Shown: positions 6,948 through 15,281 of the stretch, piece by piece | Position numbering within the stretch: position 1 is the stretch's first letter | Layout of the letters: each line of letters opens with the position of its first letter | Origin: ZC4RG20 sp964518995 | GTDB lineage: Bacteria > Pseudomonadota > Gammaproteobacteria > Steroidobacterales > Rariloculaceae | Assembly: GCA_964518995.1 (NCBI GenBank) | Contig: CAZFJU010000011.1 | Coordinates: 1 to 34,445, forward strand | Direction: 5' to 3' | Length of the DNA: 34,445 bases | The notes under the pieces: generated by a model | Databases searched by the model: none | What the model saw: the letters and a program-made list of their open reading frames with translations, nothing else | Told to the model about the DNA's origin: nothing | Program-made: the position numbers and the translations under genes

Positions 6948-9476
6948 TCAGCGGTAGTAAATGTGCCCCAAGATCTCGGCCGTTCGCGTGCGCTCGATTT
7001 GCCACGGCACGTCGATCTGCGAGCTGTGGAAAAACAGCGCGCCGTGGGTCGGATCTTCGCCGCGATCGTCGAGCATGACGGCCGCGAGGTCGAGGGCGGT
7101 ACGCCAAAGGTCCTCCTCGGTCGGCACGTCGCTCTTGCCGTCGCACCACCATGAGAATTGGCAGGGCGGCGTCTCACCGCCTTCCTTGACGACGTCGCAA
7201 GGCGTCGATGGAAACTCCTCATGCTCGACGCGGTTCAGCACGACCGAGCCGACCGCGCGCATTCCTTCGGGGCCCTCGCTCCGTGCTTCGAAGTACATGG
7301 AAAGCGCGAGGCAGTGCTGCTGCTCGTCGATCGGATCCATGCTGTCGACCTCGGCAACGCGCTGAAACTCGGCGGACGTGGTGGCAAGCGCCCGCACCAC
7401 CGAGACGCCGAGCGCACCCTCGGCCGCGGCGCCGCGGTCGAGCCCGCTCGGCAACTCTACGGTGGCCGGATCCACGGTGAGCTCGTCGAGTCTCTGCATG
7501 ACCGCCGGCGAGCCGCCGTCCTGGTAACGGCCGCCCAGGTGCATCGCGAGGAAGCGTTCCGCGGCGGCGAACGCTGCGAGATTGTTCACGGGACGTGCGA
7601 AGCCGTGCCCTTCATCGGGTGCGAGCAGATATTCGACCGGAAAGCCGCGGTCGCGAAGCGCAACGACGATCTGCTCCGACTCCGCTTTCTTGACCCGCGG
7701 ATCGTTCGCCCCTTGAATAACGAGCAACGGGGCGCTGATCTCGTCTGCCGAAAAGAGCGGCGATTGCCGGACCAGGCGTGCACGGTCGTCTGGATCTGCG
7801 GGGTCGCCGACCCGCTCGTGCAGCATCGTGCGTTGCCCTTCCCAATAGGGCGGAATCGAATCGAGCAAGGTCAACAGGTTCGAGGGGCCGACGAGCGACA
7901 CGCCCGCGGCGTAGAGATTCGGCGTGAATGCGAGCCCGGCGAGAACCGCGTATCCGCCATAGGAGCCGCCGAAGATGCCGATGCGCTCGGCGTCGGCGAT
8001 GCCTTCGTCGATCAGGTATTGGACGCCGGCAGTAATGTCGTCCTGCATCGCGTCGCCCCATTCACCGTTGCCGGCATCGAGGAACGCCTTGCCGTAACCG
8101 CTCGAGCCGCGGAAATTCGGTTGCAGCACCGCGTAGCCGCGGTTCGCGAAGAACTGCGCGAGCGCGGCGTACCCCCATGCATCCCGCGCCCACGGGCCGC
8201 CATGCGGGACGATCACTGCAGGAAGGTTGCGCGTCTCGACCCCCTTCGGTAAGACCAAGTAGGCGGGAATCTCCAGGCCGTCGGCAGATTCGTAGCGGAT
8301 CGACTGCATCGGCGCGAGATGCTCGCGCGGCAAGCGCTCGCGGACTTGGTATTGCAGCGTCAGCTCACCGCTTTCCCGGTCGAAAAGATAAGTTTCGCCG
8401 GGCTCGACGTCGCCGGTCGCGTTGATGATCCACAACCGCTCGTCGAGGCTCGCGGAGCCGAGGTTGACCTCGAGCCCGGGCAGTTGCTCGCGCAGCGCGG
8501 CGTAGTCCTGCTCCCACTCGGCGTTGCGCCAGTACACGCGCGCCTTATCGTCGACGTAGACGGTGCCGATCAGCTCGTCGGTGCGCTCAGAGAAAAGCGG
8601 GCTGGCGAGATCGACGCGGCCTTCGGGATCGGACTCTACCGGCACCTCGTCGCCGCTTGCGATGTCGAGCAGCGTCAGTTGGATCAGATCGACGTCGTCG
8701 CCGCGGTTGGTGACCATATAGACGCGCTCGCCGTCGGCGTGGAAACGGGCGGGATTACACGTTTCGAACACGCTGCACACCTGGAGGGGCGTAAAGGCGT
8801 CGTCCTCCACCTTCAGCACCTCGGTCTCGCCGCTGATCGGTGAACGCACCGCGAGGCGAAGCTCGCCATCGAGGTCGAAAACCCAGCGGCTGACTCGCTC
8901 GTCGTTCTCGCGCAGCAGCGTCCGCTCGCCGCTCGACAACGAAAGCTCGTAGAGGTCGTGCCACGCGGGGTCGCGATCGTTCAGGCCGACATAGACAGTG
9001 TCGGGCCGATCTTTCGGCAGCGCATAAAGCGCCACGCGCACGTTGTCCGCTTCCGTGAGATTGCGGGCCGCCGGCGCACCGCCGGCTTCGGCCGGCTCGG
9101 CGTTCGGATCGACGGCATACAGGTTGTAGTTCTCGTCGCCGTCGCGATCCTGCACGAACAAAATGTAACGGCCATCGCGGCTCCAGAAGAACTGTGGGAT
9201 CGGCCGCCGCGTGTCCGCGGTCACGGGGCGCGCGGCGTCGAACGGCTCGTCCGTGCGCTTGACCCATACATTGCGCACGTCGTTATAGGGCTTAAGGAAT
9301 GCGATGTGCTCACCGTCCGGCGAGATCGTTGCGCCTGCGAGCTCCGGATCGCCGAAAAAGATCTCGCGATCGATGAGGGGCGGCGGCGCGGCGCCGTCCC
9401 CGTTCTGAGCGGCCGCCGGAACGGCCAACGCAAGAGCCAGCACCTGAAGGAGAGCGATTCGGGTCTGCATAGCCAT
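6948..9476 (-). CDS. Exported S9 prolyl-oligopeptidase-type peptidase fused to a SleB-type cell-wall hydrolase
   Basis: 842 residues from ATG at 9476 (AAGGAG 7 nt upstream); the frame back to 9752 is discarded. Residues 1-23 are a clear signal peptide ending VPAAAQ. Residues about 35-385 are the beta-propeller of an S9 peptidase, and about 395-655 the alpha/beta hydrolase domain with GGSYGG (nucleophile S505), QGANDPR (D592) and DEGHGF (H624). The S9 part ends at about residue 675 with a normal family tail (ELTVDPATVEL). After a linker of about 37 residues, residues 713-842 are a Hydrolase_2/SleB domain: CLALSMYFEARSEG (probable catalytic E730), AVGSVVLNRV, CQFSWWCDG, and LFFHSSQIDVPW. Both domains would act in the periplasm. 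An ATG at 7340 with a weak GAGG upstream could give the SleB part alone. The gene lies 95 nt downstream of the hydrolase at 9572-10978, probably in one operon. Confidence 0.88.
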   Translation of the reverse strand: MAMQTRIALLQVLALALAVPAAAQNGDGAAPPPLIDREIFFGDPELAGATISPDGEHIAFLKPYNDVRNVWVKRTDEPFDAARPVTADTRRPIPQFFWSRDGRYILFVQDRDGDENYNLYAVDPNAEPAEAGGAPAARNLTEADNVRVALYALPKDRPDTVYVGLNDRDPAWHDLYELSLSSGERTLLRENDERVSRWVFDLDGELRLAVRSPISGETEVLKVEDDAFTPLQVCSVFETCNPARFHADGERVYMVTNRGDDVDLIQLTLLDIASGDEVPVESDPEGRVDLASPLFSERTDELIGTVYVDDKARVYWRNAEWEQDYAALREQLPGLEVNLGSASLDERLWIINATGDVEPGETYLFDRESGELTLQYQVRERLPREHLAPMQSIRYESADGLEIPAYLVLPKGVETRNLPAVIVPHGGPWARDAWGYAALAQFFANRGYAVLQPNFRGSSGYGKAFLDAGNGEWGDAMQDDITAGVQYLIDEGIADAERIGIFGGSYGGYAVLAGLAFTPNLYAAGVSLVGPSNLLTLLDSIPPYWEGQRTMLHERVGDPADPDDRARLVRQSPLFSADEISAPLLVIQGANDPRVKKAESEQIVVALRDRGFPVEYLLAPDEGHGFARPVNNLAAFAAAERFLAMHLGGRYQDGGSPAVMQRLDELTVDPATVELPSGLDRGAAAEGALGVSVVRALATTSAEFQRVAEVDSMDPIDEQQHCLALSMYFEARSEGPEGMRAVGSVVLNRVEHEEFPSTPCDVVKEGGETPPCQFSWWCDGKSDVPTEEDLWRTALDLAAVMLDDRGEDPTHGALFFHSSQIDVPWQIERTRTAEILGHIYYR

Positions 9477-9571
9477 CGATGGTCTCCTTATGAAAGGTCG
9501 CATCAGCATCGAGCGCAAAATGCAGCGCGCGACGCGGCGGCCTGCGAGTGGGCCGCCGCTGTCGCTCGCCA

Positions 9572-10978
9572 TCAGAACATGACGTTGGCCGCGTCGGACA
9601 GGATCAGCTCGCGATACACGGGCAGCGACCAGCCGGCCTGCTCGAGCTCGTCGAGCCGCGCCTCGAATGCGCCGAGGTAGCTTTCTTTGTCGCCGTAAAG
9701 CTCGGTCAAGGTCGCCGCCGAGAACGGCTCTTGATAAGCGCTGAGTCGGCACATGATCTGCGCACCCTGAATACCGTTCGTTGCAACGTACTCACTCGGG
9801 TTGTCGATGAGCGGCTCGCGCGCCGTGTTGACGGGGGCGTACTTCGCGACCGGCACATCGACGTAGGGATTGCGAATGCCGCCGAGCGGATTGCCGTGCT
9901 CGTCGAGCGCCATCATCGAGCCGTCTTCGTGCGTGTCGCGGTCGAGGAGGATACGCTCCGCGCGCGGCGGCACGATGCCTTCGTCAACCCAGCGCAACAG
10001 GTGATGGAGACCGACGGACATATACGCCTGCACCGGGAACGTGCTAAGCGGATGCGTGCACGGATTCGGCAGCAGCCGCACGTTGTCGCGCGAATCCACG
10101 TGGCCGCTGCCGGAGACCTCGTACATCCTGAACTGCTGTCCGGGCTCGTCGCCGTCCTGCCGGCGTGAAATGTTGCCTTCGAGCTCGTGCATCGTCGGCA
10201 TCTGGATCATCGGCACGTCGACCTCCGGAGCGTTCGCGCCGGTCGAGGTCGGGAAGTAGCCGTCGTAAATATGCTCCATCTCCGGCGTGCGATACACCGC
10301 ATGCGCCGGCAGATAGTTGAACAGCGTGCCCGAGCTCATCGACGTGCCGCCGAGCACCATCTTGCGCACCTCGACGGCGCCGAGCGGCCCGTCCGGGCTC
10401 TTCACGAGCGCGCCGACCTGCGCGAGGATGTCGTTGGCTTGGCCGTCCTCGATGGCGAGCGGTGCGTAGCGCTCCGCGTTGAGCTCGACGAACTGCGCCG
10501 GCGACGTGGTCAAAATCTCGACCGCGGCGTGGCCGGCATCCATCGTATAGGCGGCCGTGAACTCGAACGCATGCGCGGCGCCGCTCGAATGCATCGACTC
10601 CGCGAGCACGAGCCCGCTGAAGCGGCTCGCATCGCTCGGCATGCGCACGACCACGCGCGTGGTATACGGTTGGCCGTTCGCGGTGCCGGAGACGAAATAC
10701 TCGCGCCGCACGTAGTCGAAGTCCTCTGGCGTGAGCCCGGGGGTATGCGAAGGATCGGAGTCGAACATCGGGCCCGGGCCGGTAATCTCCTCGGAGAGCG
10801 TCGGCAGCGTGACCGCCGTCGTTTCGCTCGGCAGATTCATCGCCTGCGCCGGCCGGGCGGCGCCTGGGCCTTGGCCGCTACCGGGCGGCGGTTGCGCGAA
10901 CGAAACCGCCGCCGACACGGCGGCCGCGACGGTCAGCGCGGCGAGTGTCGGCCGCCGCGGGGTGAAAATGCTCGTCAT
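9572..10978 (-). CDS. Exported alpha/beta hydrolase of the Abhydrolase_10 (PF20091-like) type
   Basis: 468 residues; GGGGAGG 5 nt before the ATG supports the start. Residues 1-28 form a signal peptide (hydrophobic core TLAALTVAAAVSAAVSFA). The body resembles the large hydrolase family with DYVRREYFVSGTANG, VVVRMPSDASRFSGLVLAE, a nucleophile elbow GGTSMSSG (S213), a His in SGSGHVDSRD (about H293), and a C-terminal ESYLGAFEARLDELEQAGWSL segment. I assign the family from these patterns, not from a search. Substrate unknown; relatives are often found in soil proteobacteria next to degradative enzymes. It is followed by the S9/SleB gene on the same strand, and a hairpin lies between it and the DUF883 gene upstream. 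Confidence 0.75.
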   Translation of the reverse strand: MTSIFTPRRPTLAALTVAAAVSAAVSFAQPPPGSGQGPGAARPAQAMNLPSETTAVTLPTLSEEITGPGPMFDSDPSHTPGLTPEDFDYVRREYFVSGTANGQPYTTRVVVRMPSDASRFSGLVLAESMHSSGAAHAFEFTAAYTMDAGHAAVEILTTSPAQFVELNAERYAPLAIEDGQANDILAQVGALVKSPDGPLGAVEVRKMVLGGTSMSSGTLFNYLPAHAVYRTPEMEHIYDGYFPTSTGANAPEVDVPMIQMPTMHELEGNISRRQDGDEPGQQFRMYEVSGSGHVDSRDNVRLLPNPCTHPLSTFPVQAYMSVGLHHLLRWVDEGIVPPRAERILLDRDTHEDGSMMALDEHGNPLGGIRNPYVDVPVAKYAPVNTAREPLIDNPSEYVATNGIQGAQIMCRLSAYQEPFSAATLTELYGDKESYLGAFEARLDELEQAGWSLPVYRELILSDAANVMF

Positions 10979-11068
10979 GACGTCCTCCCCTGGATGATCG
11001 GCTGACGATACTCGAACCGGGGAAAGACAGAAAGCGGCGTCGGCGCATCGGACGCCGAGCGGCGACGA

Positions 11069-11104
11069 GCAGGGGGAATGACGGCCTGGACCGCATCCCC
11101 CTGC
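11069..11104 (-). terminator. Hairpin just downstream of the DUF883 gene
   Basis: A perfect 9-bp inverted repeat, GCAGGGGGA at 11069-11077 and TCCCCCTGC at 11096-11104, encloses an 18-nt loop with a small CGG/CCG pairing. It begins 16 nt after the stop of the minus-strand DUF883 gene. There is no T-tract after it, so it is at best a weak or Rho-assisted terminator or an mRNA 3'-end stabiliser. Confidence 0.4.
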
Positions 11105-11119
11105 GGAGCGGCATCACTT

Positions 11120-11401
11120 TCAGCGTCCGAGATCGAGCAGCTTGGCGAGCAAGAACCCGAGGCCGAAAGCCGCGAGGACGCTGATCAGGGGGCGGTTCTC
11201 GATGCTGTCCTCGACACGCGCCTGAGAACGCGCAGCATGGCTTCGTGCGCTCCTGCCTAGGTACTCGACCCGATCGAGCGCTTCCCGCCCTTTCTCGGCA
11301 CCGCGATCGCGCATGGTGCGGGTCAGCGTCTTCAGGTCTTTACGCATCTCGTCGATCTCGCCGCGCAAACGATCGACGTCCTGAGTGATATCGATGGCCA
11401 T
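11120..11401 (-). CDS. DUF883/ElaB/YqjD-family membrane-anchored protein
   Basis: 93 residues from ATG at 11401; AAGGAG lies 6 nt upstream. The preceding ATG at 11404 is only 3 nt from the ribosome site and less likely. The first about 65 residues are a charged amphipathic helix (VDRLRGEIDEMRKDLKTLT, then REALDRVEYLGR), and the C terminus is one transmembrane helix (PLISVLAAFGLGFLLAKLL). This is the layout of the ElaB/YqjD group, which in E. coli anchor ribosomes to the inner membrane in stationary phase; the role here is inferred only. The larger open frame that extends upstream to 11902 is antisense to nothing real and overlaps the DUF1932 gene in another frame, so it is not used. Confidence 0.8.
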   Translation of the reverse strand: MAIDITQDVDRLRGEIDEMRKDLKTLTRTMRDRGAEKGREALDRVEYLGRSARSHAARSQARVEDSIENRPLISVLAAFGLGFLLAKLLDLGR

Positions 11402-11529
11402 CATGCTCTCCTTGGTTAGCCGGTCGAACATCCCGGGCCCGGCGCCTTCCGATTCTGACGCTGCCGGCAGGATCGGCGATACCCGTAAGATCCGCAGGCG
11501 CGGCAGGCCTGCAGGCCGCCCGCGTGCGC

Positions 11530-12417
11530 TTAGCGCCGCGGCTCGAGCGCGGCGATGAAGGCGGCGAGCGCTTCGTCCAGGGAGCGATCCGGTGGTGCCG
11601 TCAGGCGGGTCTCGTTCGCGAGCGGCGAGCGCGCGAGGACCTCGTAGAGCCATTCGGCGGCGCGGTGAAAGTCCGGCGTGACACCGGCTTCTGCAAAGGT
11701 CGCGGCGATCTCGCGCATCTCCGGCGCATAGCGTCTCGCCGTTGCCGCGAGCACGGGCACGCGCCGCGCCGAGCGCGCCGCGGCGTCCGGCTGGCTTGCC
11801 GCGAGCTCGTCCATCAGCGCTGCGCGCACGCCAAGGCGTTCGGCAGCGAGCAGCACGGTCGTCAGCAGCGCATCGACGCCCTTGTTGAGCGCTGCATAGC
11901 ACATCTTCATGGCCGACGCATGGCCGACGACGGGGCCCAGATCGATGGCGGCGATTTCCGGCACATCGAGCCCGAGCACGGCGGCGCGCGCTTCGCCGGA
12001 CACGTAGAAGCGGGTCGGTGACCGGTCCGCCCGCGGCGCCGGCCCGACGATCCCGGCGTCGACGAACGGCGCACCGAGCGCGGCAAAAGGCTCGGCCATC
12101 GCAGCGACGGTCGCCGGGGCGACCGCGTTACAGTCGACGAAGATGGGCCGCGCGCCCGTAGCCGTGAACGCCGCCGCGCACCGGCGCGCGAGCTCGCCTG
12201 CGACTGCCGGGGGCACGATCGACAGCACGATCTCGGCCGCTTCGACCAGCGCACTCAATGAGCTGGCGTCCTCGATGCCCGCGCGCGCCGCGAGTGCGCG
12301 GCTGGCGGCGCTGCGTCCGGTCAGATCCGTGATGACCCGATAGTCGCGGCGCACGAGCGCCGCGCCGACCGCGCTGCCCATCTCGCCGGTGGCGACCATG
12401 CCGATCGTTCGATTCAA
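11530..12417 (-). CDS. NAD(P)-dependent beta-hydroxyacid dehydrogenase-like protein with DUF1932 C-terminal domain
   Basis: 295 residues. The start is TTG at 12417 with GAGGG 7 nt upstream; the first in-frame ATG (codon 7) would cut the first Rossmann strand. The N-terminal domain has the dinucleotide-binding turn TIGMVATGEMGSAVG, although the usual first GxG is changed to VATG. Further family features are LSIVPP, FVDCNAVAP and VDAGIVGPAP. K171 in SAMKMCYAALNKG is the expected catalytic lysine. Residues about 195-265 match the DUF1932 layout seen in 6-phosphogluconate-dehydrogenase-like proteins. Relatives act on small hydroxy acids, but the substrate is not predictable. Divergent from the ABC fusion across 214 nt; the DUF883 gene follows 128 nt downstream on the same strand. 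Confidence 0.8.
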   Translation of the reverse strand: MNRTIGMVATGEMGSAVGAALVRRDYRVITDLTGRSAASRALAARAGIEDASSLSALVEAAEIVLSIVPPAVAGELARRCAAAFTATGARPIFVDCNAVAPATVAAMAEPFAALGAPFVDAGIVGPAPRADRSPTRFYVSGEARAAVLGLDVPEIAAIDLGPVVGHASAMKMCYAALNKGVDALLTTVLLAAERLGVRAALMDELAASQPDAAARSARRVPVLAATARRYAPEMREIAATFAEAGVTPDFHRAAEWLYEVLARSPLANETRLTAPPDRSLDEALAAFIAALEPRR

Positions 12418-12631
12418 AGCGAGCCCTCTATCGACGGAGTGGGTCGGTAAGCCTTACGCCTGCGGCCGCATCCGCAACGCGCACCGCGTACCCTTCGAAG
12501 GATGGCATGATACGTGCTGAACGTCGCTGTGATCCGTCGACGCTCCAAACCGGACTCGTGACTGCCGCGATTCCGCCGCAAGATGTGCAACGCGGCATTC
12601 CGCGAGCCGGCCCGTCGATGGCGGGCTTGCG

Positions 12632-15277
12632 ATGAGCGAGCGTGGCGGGGAGCGGGTGCTGCTCACGCTCGCGACGAAAGTTTGGGCGTTTCGCGCCCGC
12701 GTGATCGCCGCGGTCGTGTTGCTGATCGTGGCGAAGATCGCGGCAGTTTCCGTTCCGTTAATCCTCAAGCAAATCGTCGATGCGCTGAGCCGCCCCGAGA
12801 CGCTGGCCGCGCTGCCGGTCGGGCTGCTCGTCGGCTACGCGCTGGTGCGCTTCTCGACGACCCTGTTCGGCGAAATTCGCGACTTGATCTTCGTGCGCGT
12901 CTCGCAGACCACGGTGGCCGACTACACCGTGCGGGTCTTCCGCCACCTGCACGCGCTCGGAGCGCGTTTCCATGCGAACCGTTCCACCGGCGCGTTGACG
13001 CGCGACGTGGAGCGCGGCACCGCTTCGATCGGGTTCTTGCTGAACGTCGCTCTCTTCACGGTCGTGCCGACGATCGTCGAGATCGCGATCATCGTCGCCA
13101 TTCTTGTCATGAGCTATCCGCTCGGCTTCGCACTCATCATGGCGGCGACGTTCGTGCTGTACGCGATGTTCAGCGTCGTGTTCACGCGGCGGCGCGCCAT
13201 TCGTCAGCGGCGCGTCAATACACTCGACTCCGACGCGCACCGCAGCCTCGTCGACAGCATCCTCAACTATGACACCGTCAAGTTCTATACGAACGAGGCG
13301 TTCGAGGAAACGCGATTTCGCGCCATCATGGGCCATTGGACGGACGCAAATGTCAGCAACCAGCGCGCGCTGACGCTGCTGCACATCGGGCAAAGCGCGA
13401 TCATTGCGCTCGGCGTCGGCTCGGTGATGCTGCTCGCGGGCCGCGGCGTATTCGCCGGCGAGATGACGGTCGGCGATCTAGTGCTCGTGAATGCATACGT
13501 GCTGCAAGTATGTCTCCCGCTCAACTCGCTCGGGTTCGTATTTCGCGAAGCGTCCGACGCGATGGTCAAGGCCGAGCGGCTGTTCGAGTTGCTGAGGGAA
13601 GCGCCCGAGGTGGATCCCGATGGGGATCTTCCTGCGCTCACGATTCTTGACGGTGAAGTGCATTTCGACAACGTCAGCTTCGGCTACGAGCCGAGCCGGC
13701 AAGTGCTCCGCGACGTCGATTTTCGTATTCCGCCGGGCAAAACCCTCGCGGTCGTCGGCGGCAGCGGCTCCGGCAAGTCGACGCTCGCACGACTACTGCT
13801 TCGCTTCTACGAGCCGTGGAGCGGCCGGATCAGCATCGACGGGCAGAACATCGCCGAATTGTCCCCGCAAAGCGTGCGGTCGGCCATCGGGGTCGTGCCG
13901 CAGGAGACGAGCCTCTTCAACGAGACCATCGCCTACAACATCGCCTACGGGCGCGCCGGAGCGACGCCGGAGGAGATCGTCGAGGCGGCTAAGGCGGCGA
14001 GCGTGCATGACATCATCAGCGCACTGCCGGAGCAGTACGAAACTGTCGTCGGGGAGCGCGGCTTGAAGCTGTCGGGCGGCGAGAAGCAGCGTATCGCGAT
14101 TGCGCGCGCGATACTGAAAGACCCGTCGATCCTGGTGCTGGACGAGGCGACATCCGCGCTCGATATGCGCTCCGAGCGCGCCATTCAGGCCGCCCTGCTG
14201 CAGCTTGCGCGCCGGCGTACGACGTTGACGATCGCGCATCGCCTCGCCACCGTCGTCCACGCCGACGAAATTCTCGTGCTCGAGGGCGGACGGGTCGTCG
14301 AGCGAGGCCGCCACCGGGAGCTGCTCGATCTCGAAGGGCTTTATGCGCAGATGTGGGCCCTGCAAGAGCAGGAGAGGGAGCTGCGCCGCTCGGAGCGGCG
14401 CGCGAGCCTGCAGCCGGTCAACTTGGCAACGCTGATTGCCGGTGCAATCGATGCCGCGCGCTCGGAGATCGATGCCAAGGGCCTGAATCTCTATACGACT
14501 CTGGGTCTCGACGTGGGTCTCGTCACCGGCGATCCCGGCGCTCTCCAGGACGTCGTGCGGGCACTGCTCGCGCGTGCGATAGAGGTCAGTCGCCCCGGCT
14601 CCCGCATCGAGGTCGGTGTCGAGCGCGCCGGCAACGAGGTGCTGCTCCGCGTCGCGGATTCCACCGCTTCACGGCCGGCGCCGTTCGATTTGACCACGAT
14701 CACCAGCATCGTCGAGGAGCACCGCGGTCGTTTCTCAGCCGAATCCGGTCCATCCGGCGCGACTTGCACCGTCGCATTGCCGATTCGCGCCGTCGCAGAG
14801 CCCGATGCCGATACGCCGCAGCCCGCCTGGAGCGCGGCGCTCGACGCGCTCACGTTGGACGCTCGGCAGATTCTTGTCGTCGACGACGATGAGGATGCGC
14901 GTGAGACGCTCCGTGCACTGCTCGAGCTGCGCGGCGCAGCGGTCATGACCTTTATCGGCGGGCGCGACACTCTCGCTTATCTGCGCCAGCTGCCGCTCGA
15001 CGAATGGCCGGACCTGATGATCTGCGACATCGGGCTGCCGGAAGAAGACGGCTATACGCTGCTGCGGCGTGTGCGCGCGCTCGAGGCGGAACAGCGCTTG
15101 CCGCTTGCGAAGCGGATGCCCGCAATCGCATTGACAGGATACGCAAGGTCGGAGGATCGCGTGCATGCGCTAATTGCAGGCTTTCAAGCGCATATGGCGA
15201 AGCCGGCGCAGGCCGGCGAGCTGTTTGCGATGATCGGCCGTCTGCTGAGCAGCGGTGACGGCACCGCGCTCGAATGA
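12632..15277 (+). CDS. Atm1-type ABC exporter fused to a degenerate histidine-kinase ATPase domain and a response-regulator receiver domain
   Basis: 881 residues in one frame. Residues about 20-320 are a six-helix exporter membrane domain with Atm1/HMT1 traits (STGALTRDVERGT near 118-130, LNYDTVKFYTNEAFEE near 211-226). Residues about 340-575 are the nucleotide-binding domain: Walker A GGSGSGKST (376-384), Q-loop Q424, signature LSGGEKQ (480-486), Walker B LVLDE (D504, E505), H-loop H536. Atm1-type proteins normally end near residue 600. Here residues about 595-720 resemble the start and end of a HATPase_c domain (LIAGAIDAAR, GDPGALQDVVRALLARAIEV, GRFSAESGPSGATCTVALPI) but lack the N-box Asn, the DxGxG box and the G2 box. 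Residues about 745-873 are a receiver domain with D751-D753, phosphoacceptor D799, T835 and K857. No strong ribosome site precedes ATG 12632; GTG at 12656 is an alternative. Confidence 0.9.
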   Translation: MSERGGERVLLTLATKVWAFRARVIAAVVLLIVAKIAAVSVPLILKQIVDALSRPETLAALPVGLLVGYALVRFSTTLFGEIRDLIFVRVSQTTVADYTVRVFRHLHALGARFHANRSTGALTRDVERGTASIGFLLNVALFTVVPTIVEIAIIVAILVMSYPLGFALIMAATFVLYAMFSVVFTRRRAIRQRRVNTLDSDAHRSLVDSILNYDTVKFYTNEAFEETRFRAIMGHWTDANVSNQRALTLLHIGQSAIIALGVGSVMLLAGRGVFAGEMTVGDLVLVNAYVLQVCLPLNSLGFVFREASDAMVKAERLFELLREAPEVDPDGDLPALTILDGEVHFDNVSFGYEPSRQVLRDVDFRIPPGKTLAVVGGSGSGKSTLARLLLRFYEPWSGRISIDGQNIAELSPQSVRSAIGVVPQETSLFNETIAYNIAYGRAGATPEEIVEAAKAASVHDIISALPEQYETVVGERGLKLSGGEKQRIAIARAILKDPSILVLDEATSALDMRSERAIQAALLQLARRRTTLTIAHRLATVVHADEILVLEGGRVVERGRHRELLDLEGLYAQMWALQEQERELRRSERRASLQPVNLATLIAGAIDAARSEIDAKGLNLYTTLGLDVGLVTGDPGALQDVVRALLARAIEVSRPGSRIEVGVERAGNEVLLRVADSTASRPAPFDLTTITSIVEEHRGRFSAESGPSGATCTVALPIRAVAEPDADTPQPAWSAALDALTLDARQILVVDDDEDARETLRALLELRGAAVMTFIGGRDTLAYLRQLPLDEWPDLMICDIGLPEEDGYTLLRRVRALEAEQRLPLAKRMPAIALTGYARSEDRVHALIAGFQAHMAKPAQAGELFAMIGRLLSSGDGTALE

Positions 15278-15281
15278 CGGA

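Noticed and set aside
11506..11517. GGCCTGCAGGCC palindrome after the DUF1932 gene as a terminator
   Set aside because: A 12-bp palindrome without a loop and without a T-tract; the flanks do not extend the pairing.
11405..11902. Long minus-strand frame extending the DUF883 gene
   Set aside because: It lies inside the DUF1932 gene in another frame on the same strand and has shadow-type Arg/Ala composition.
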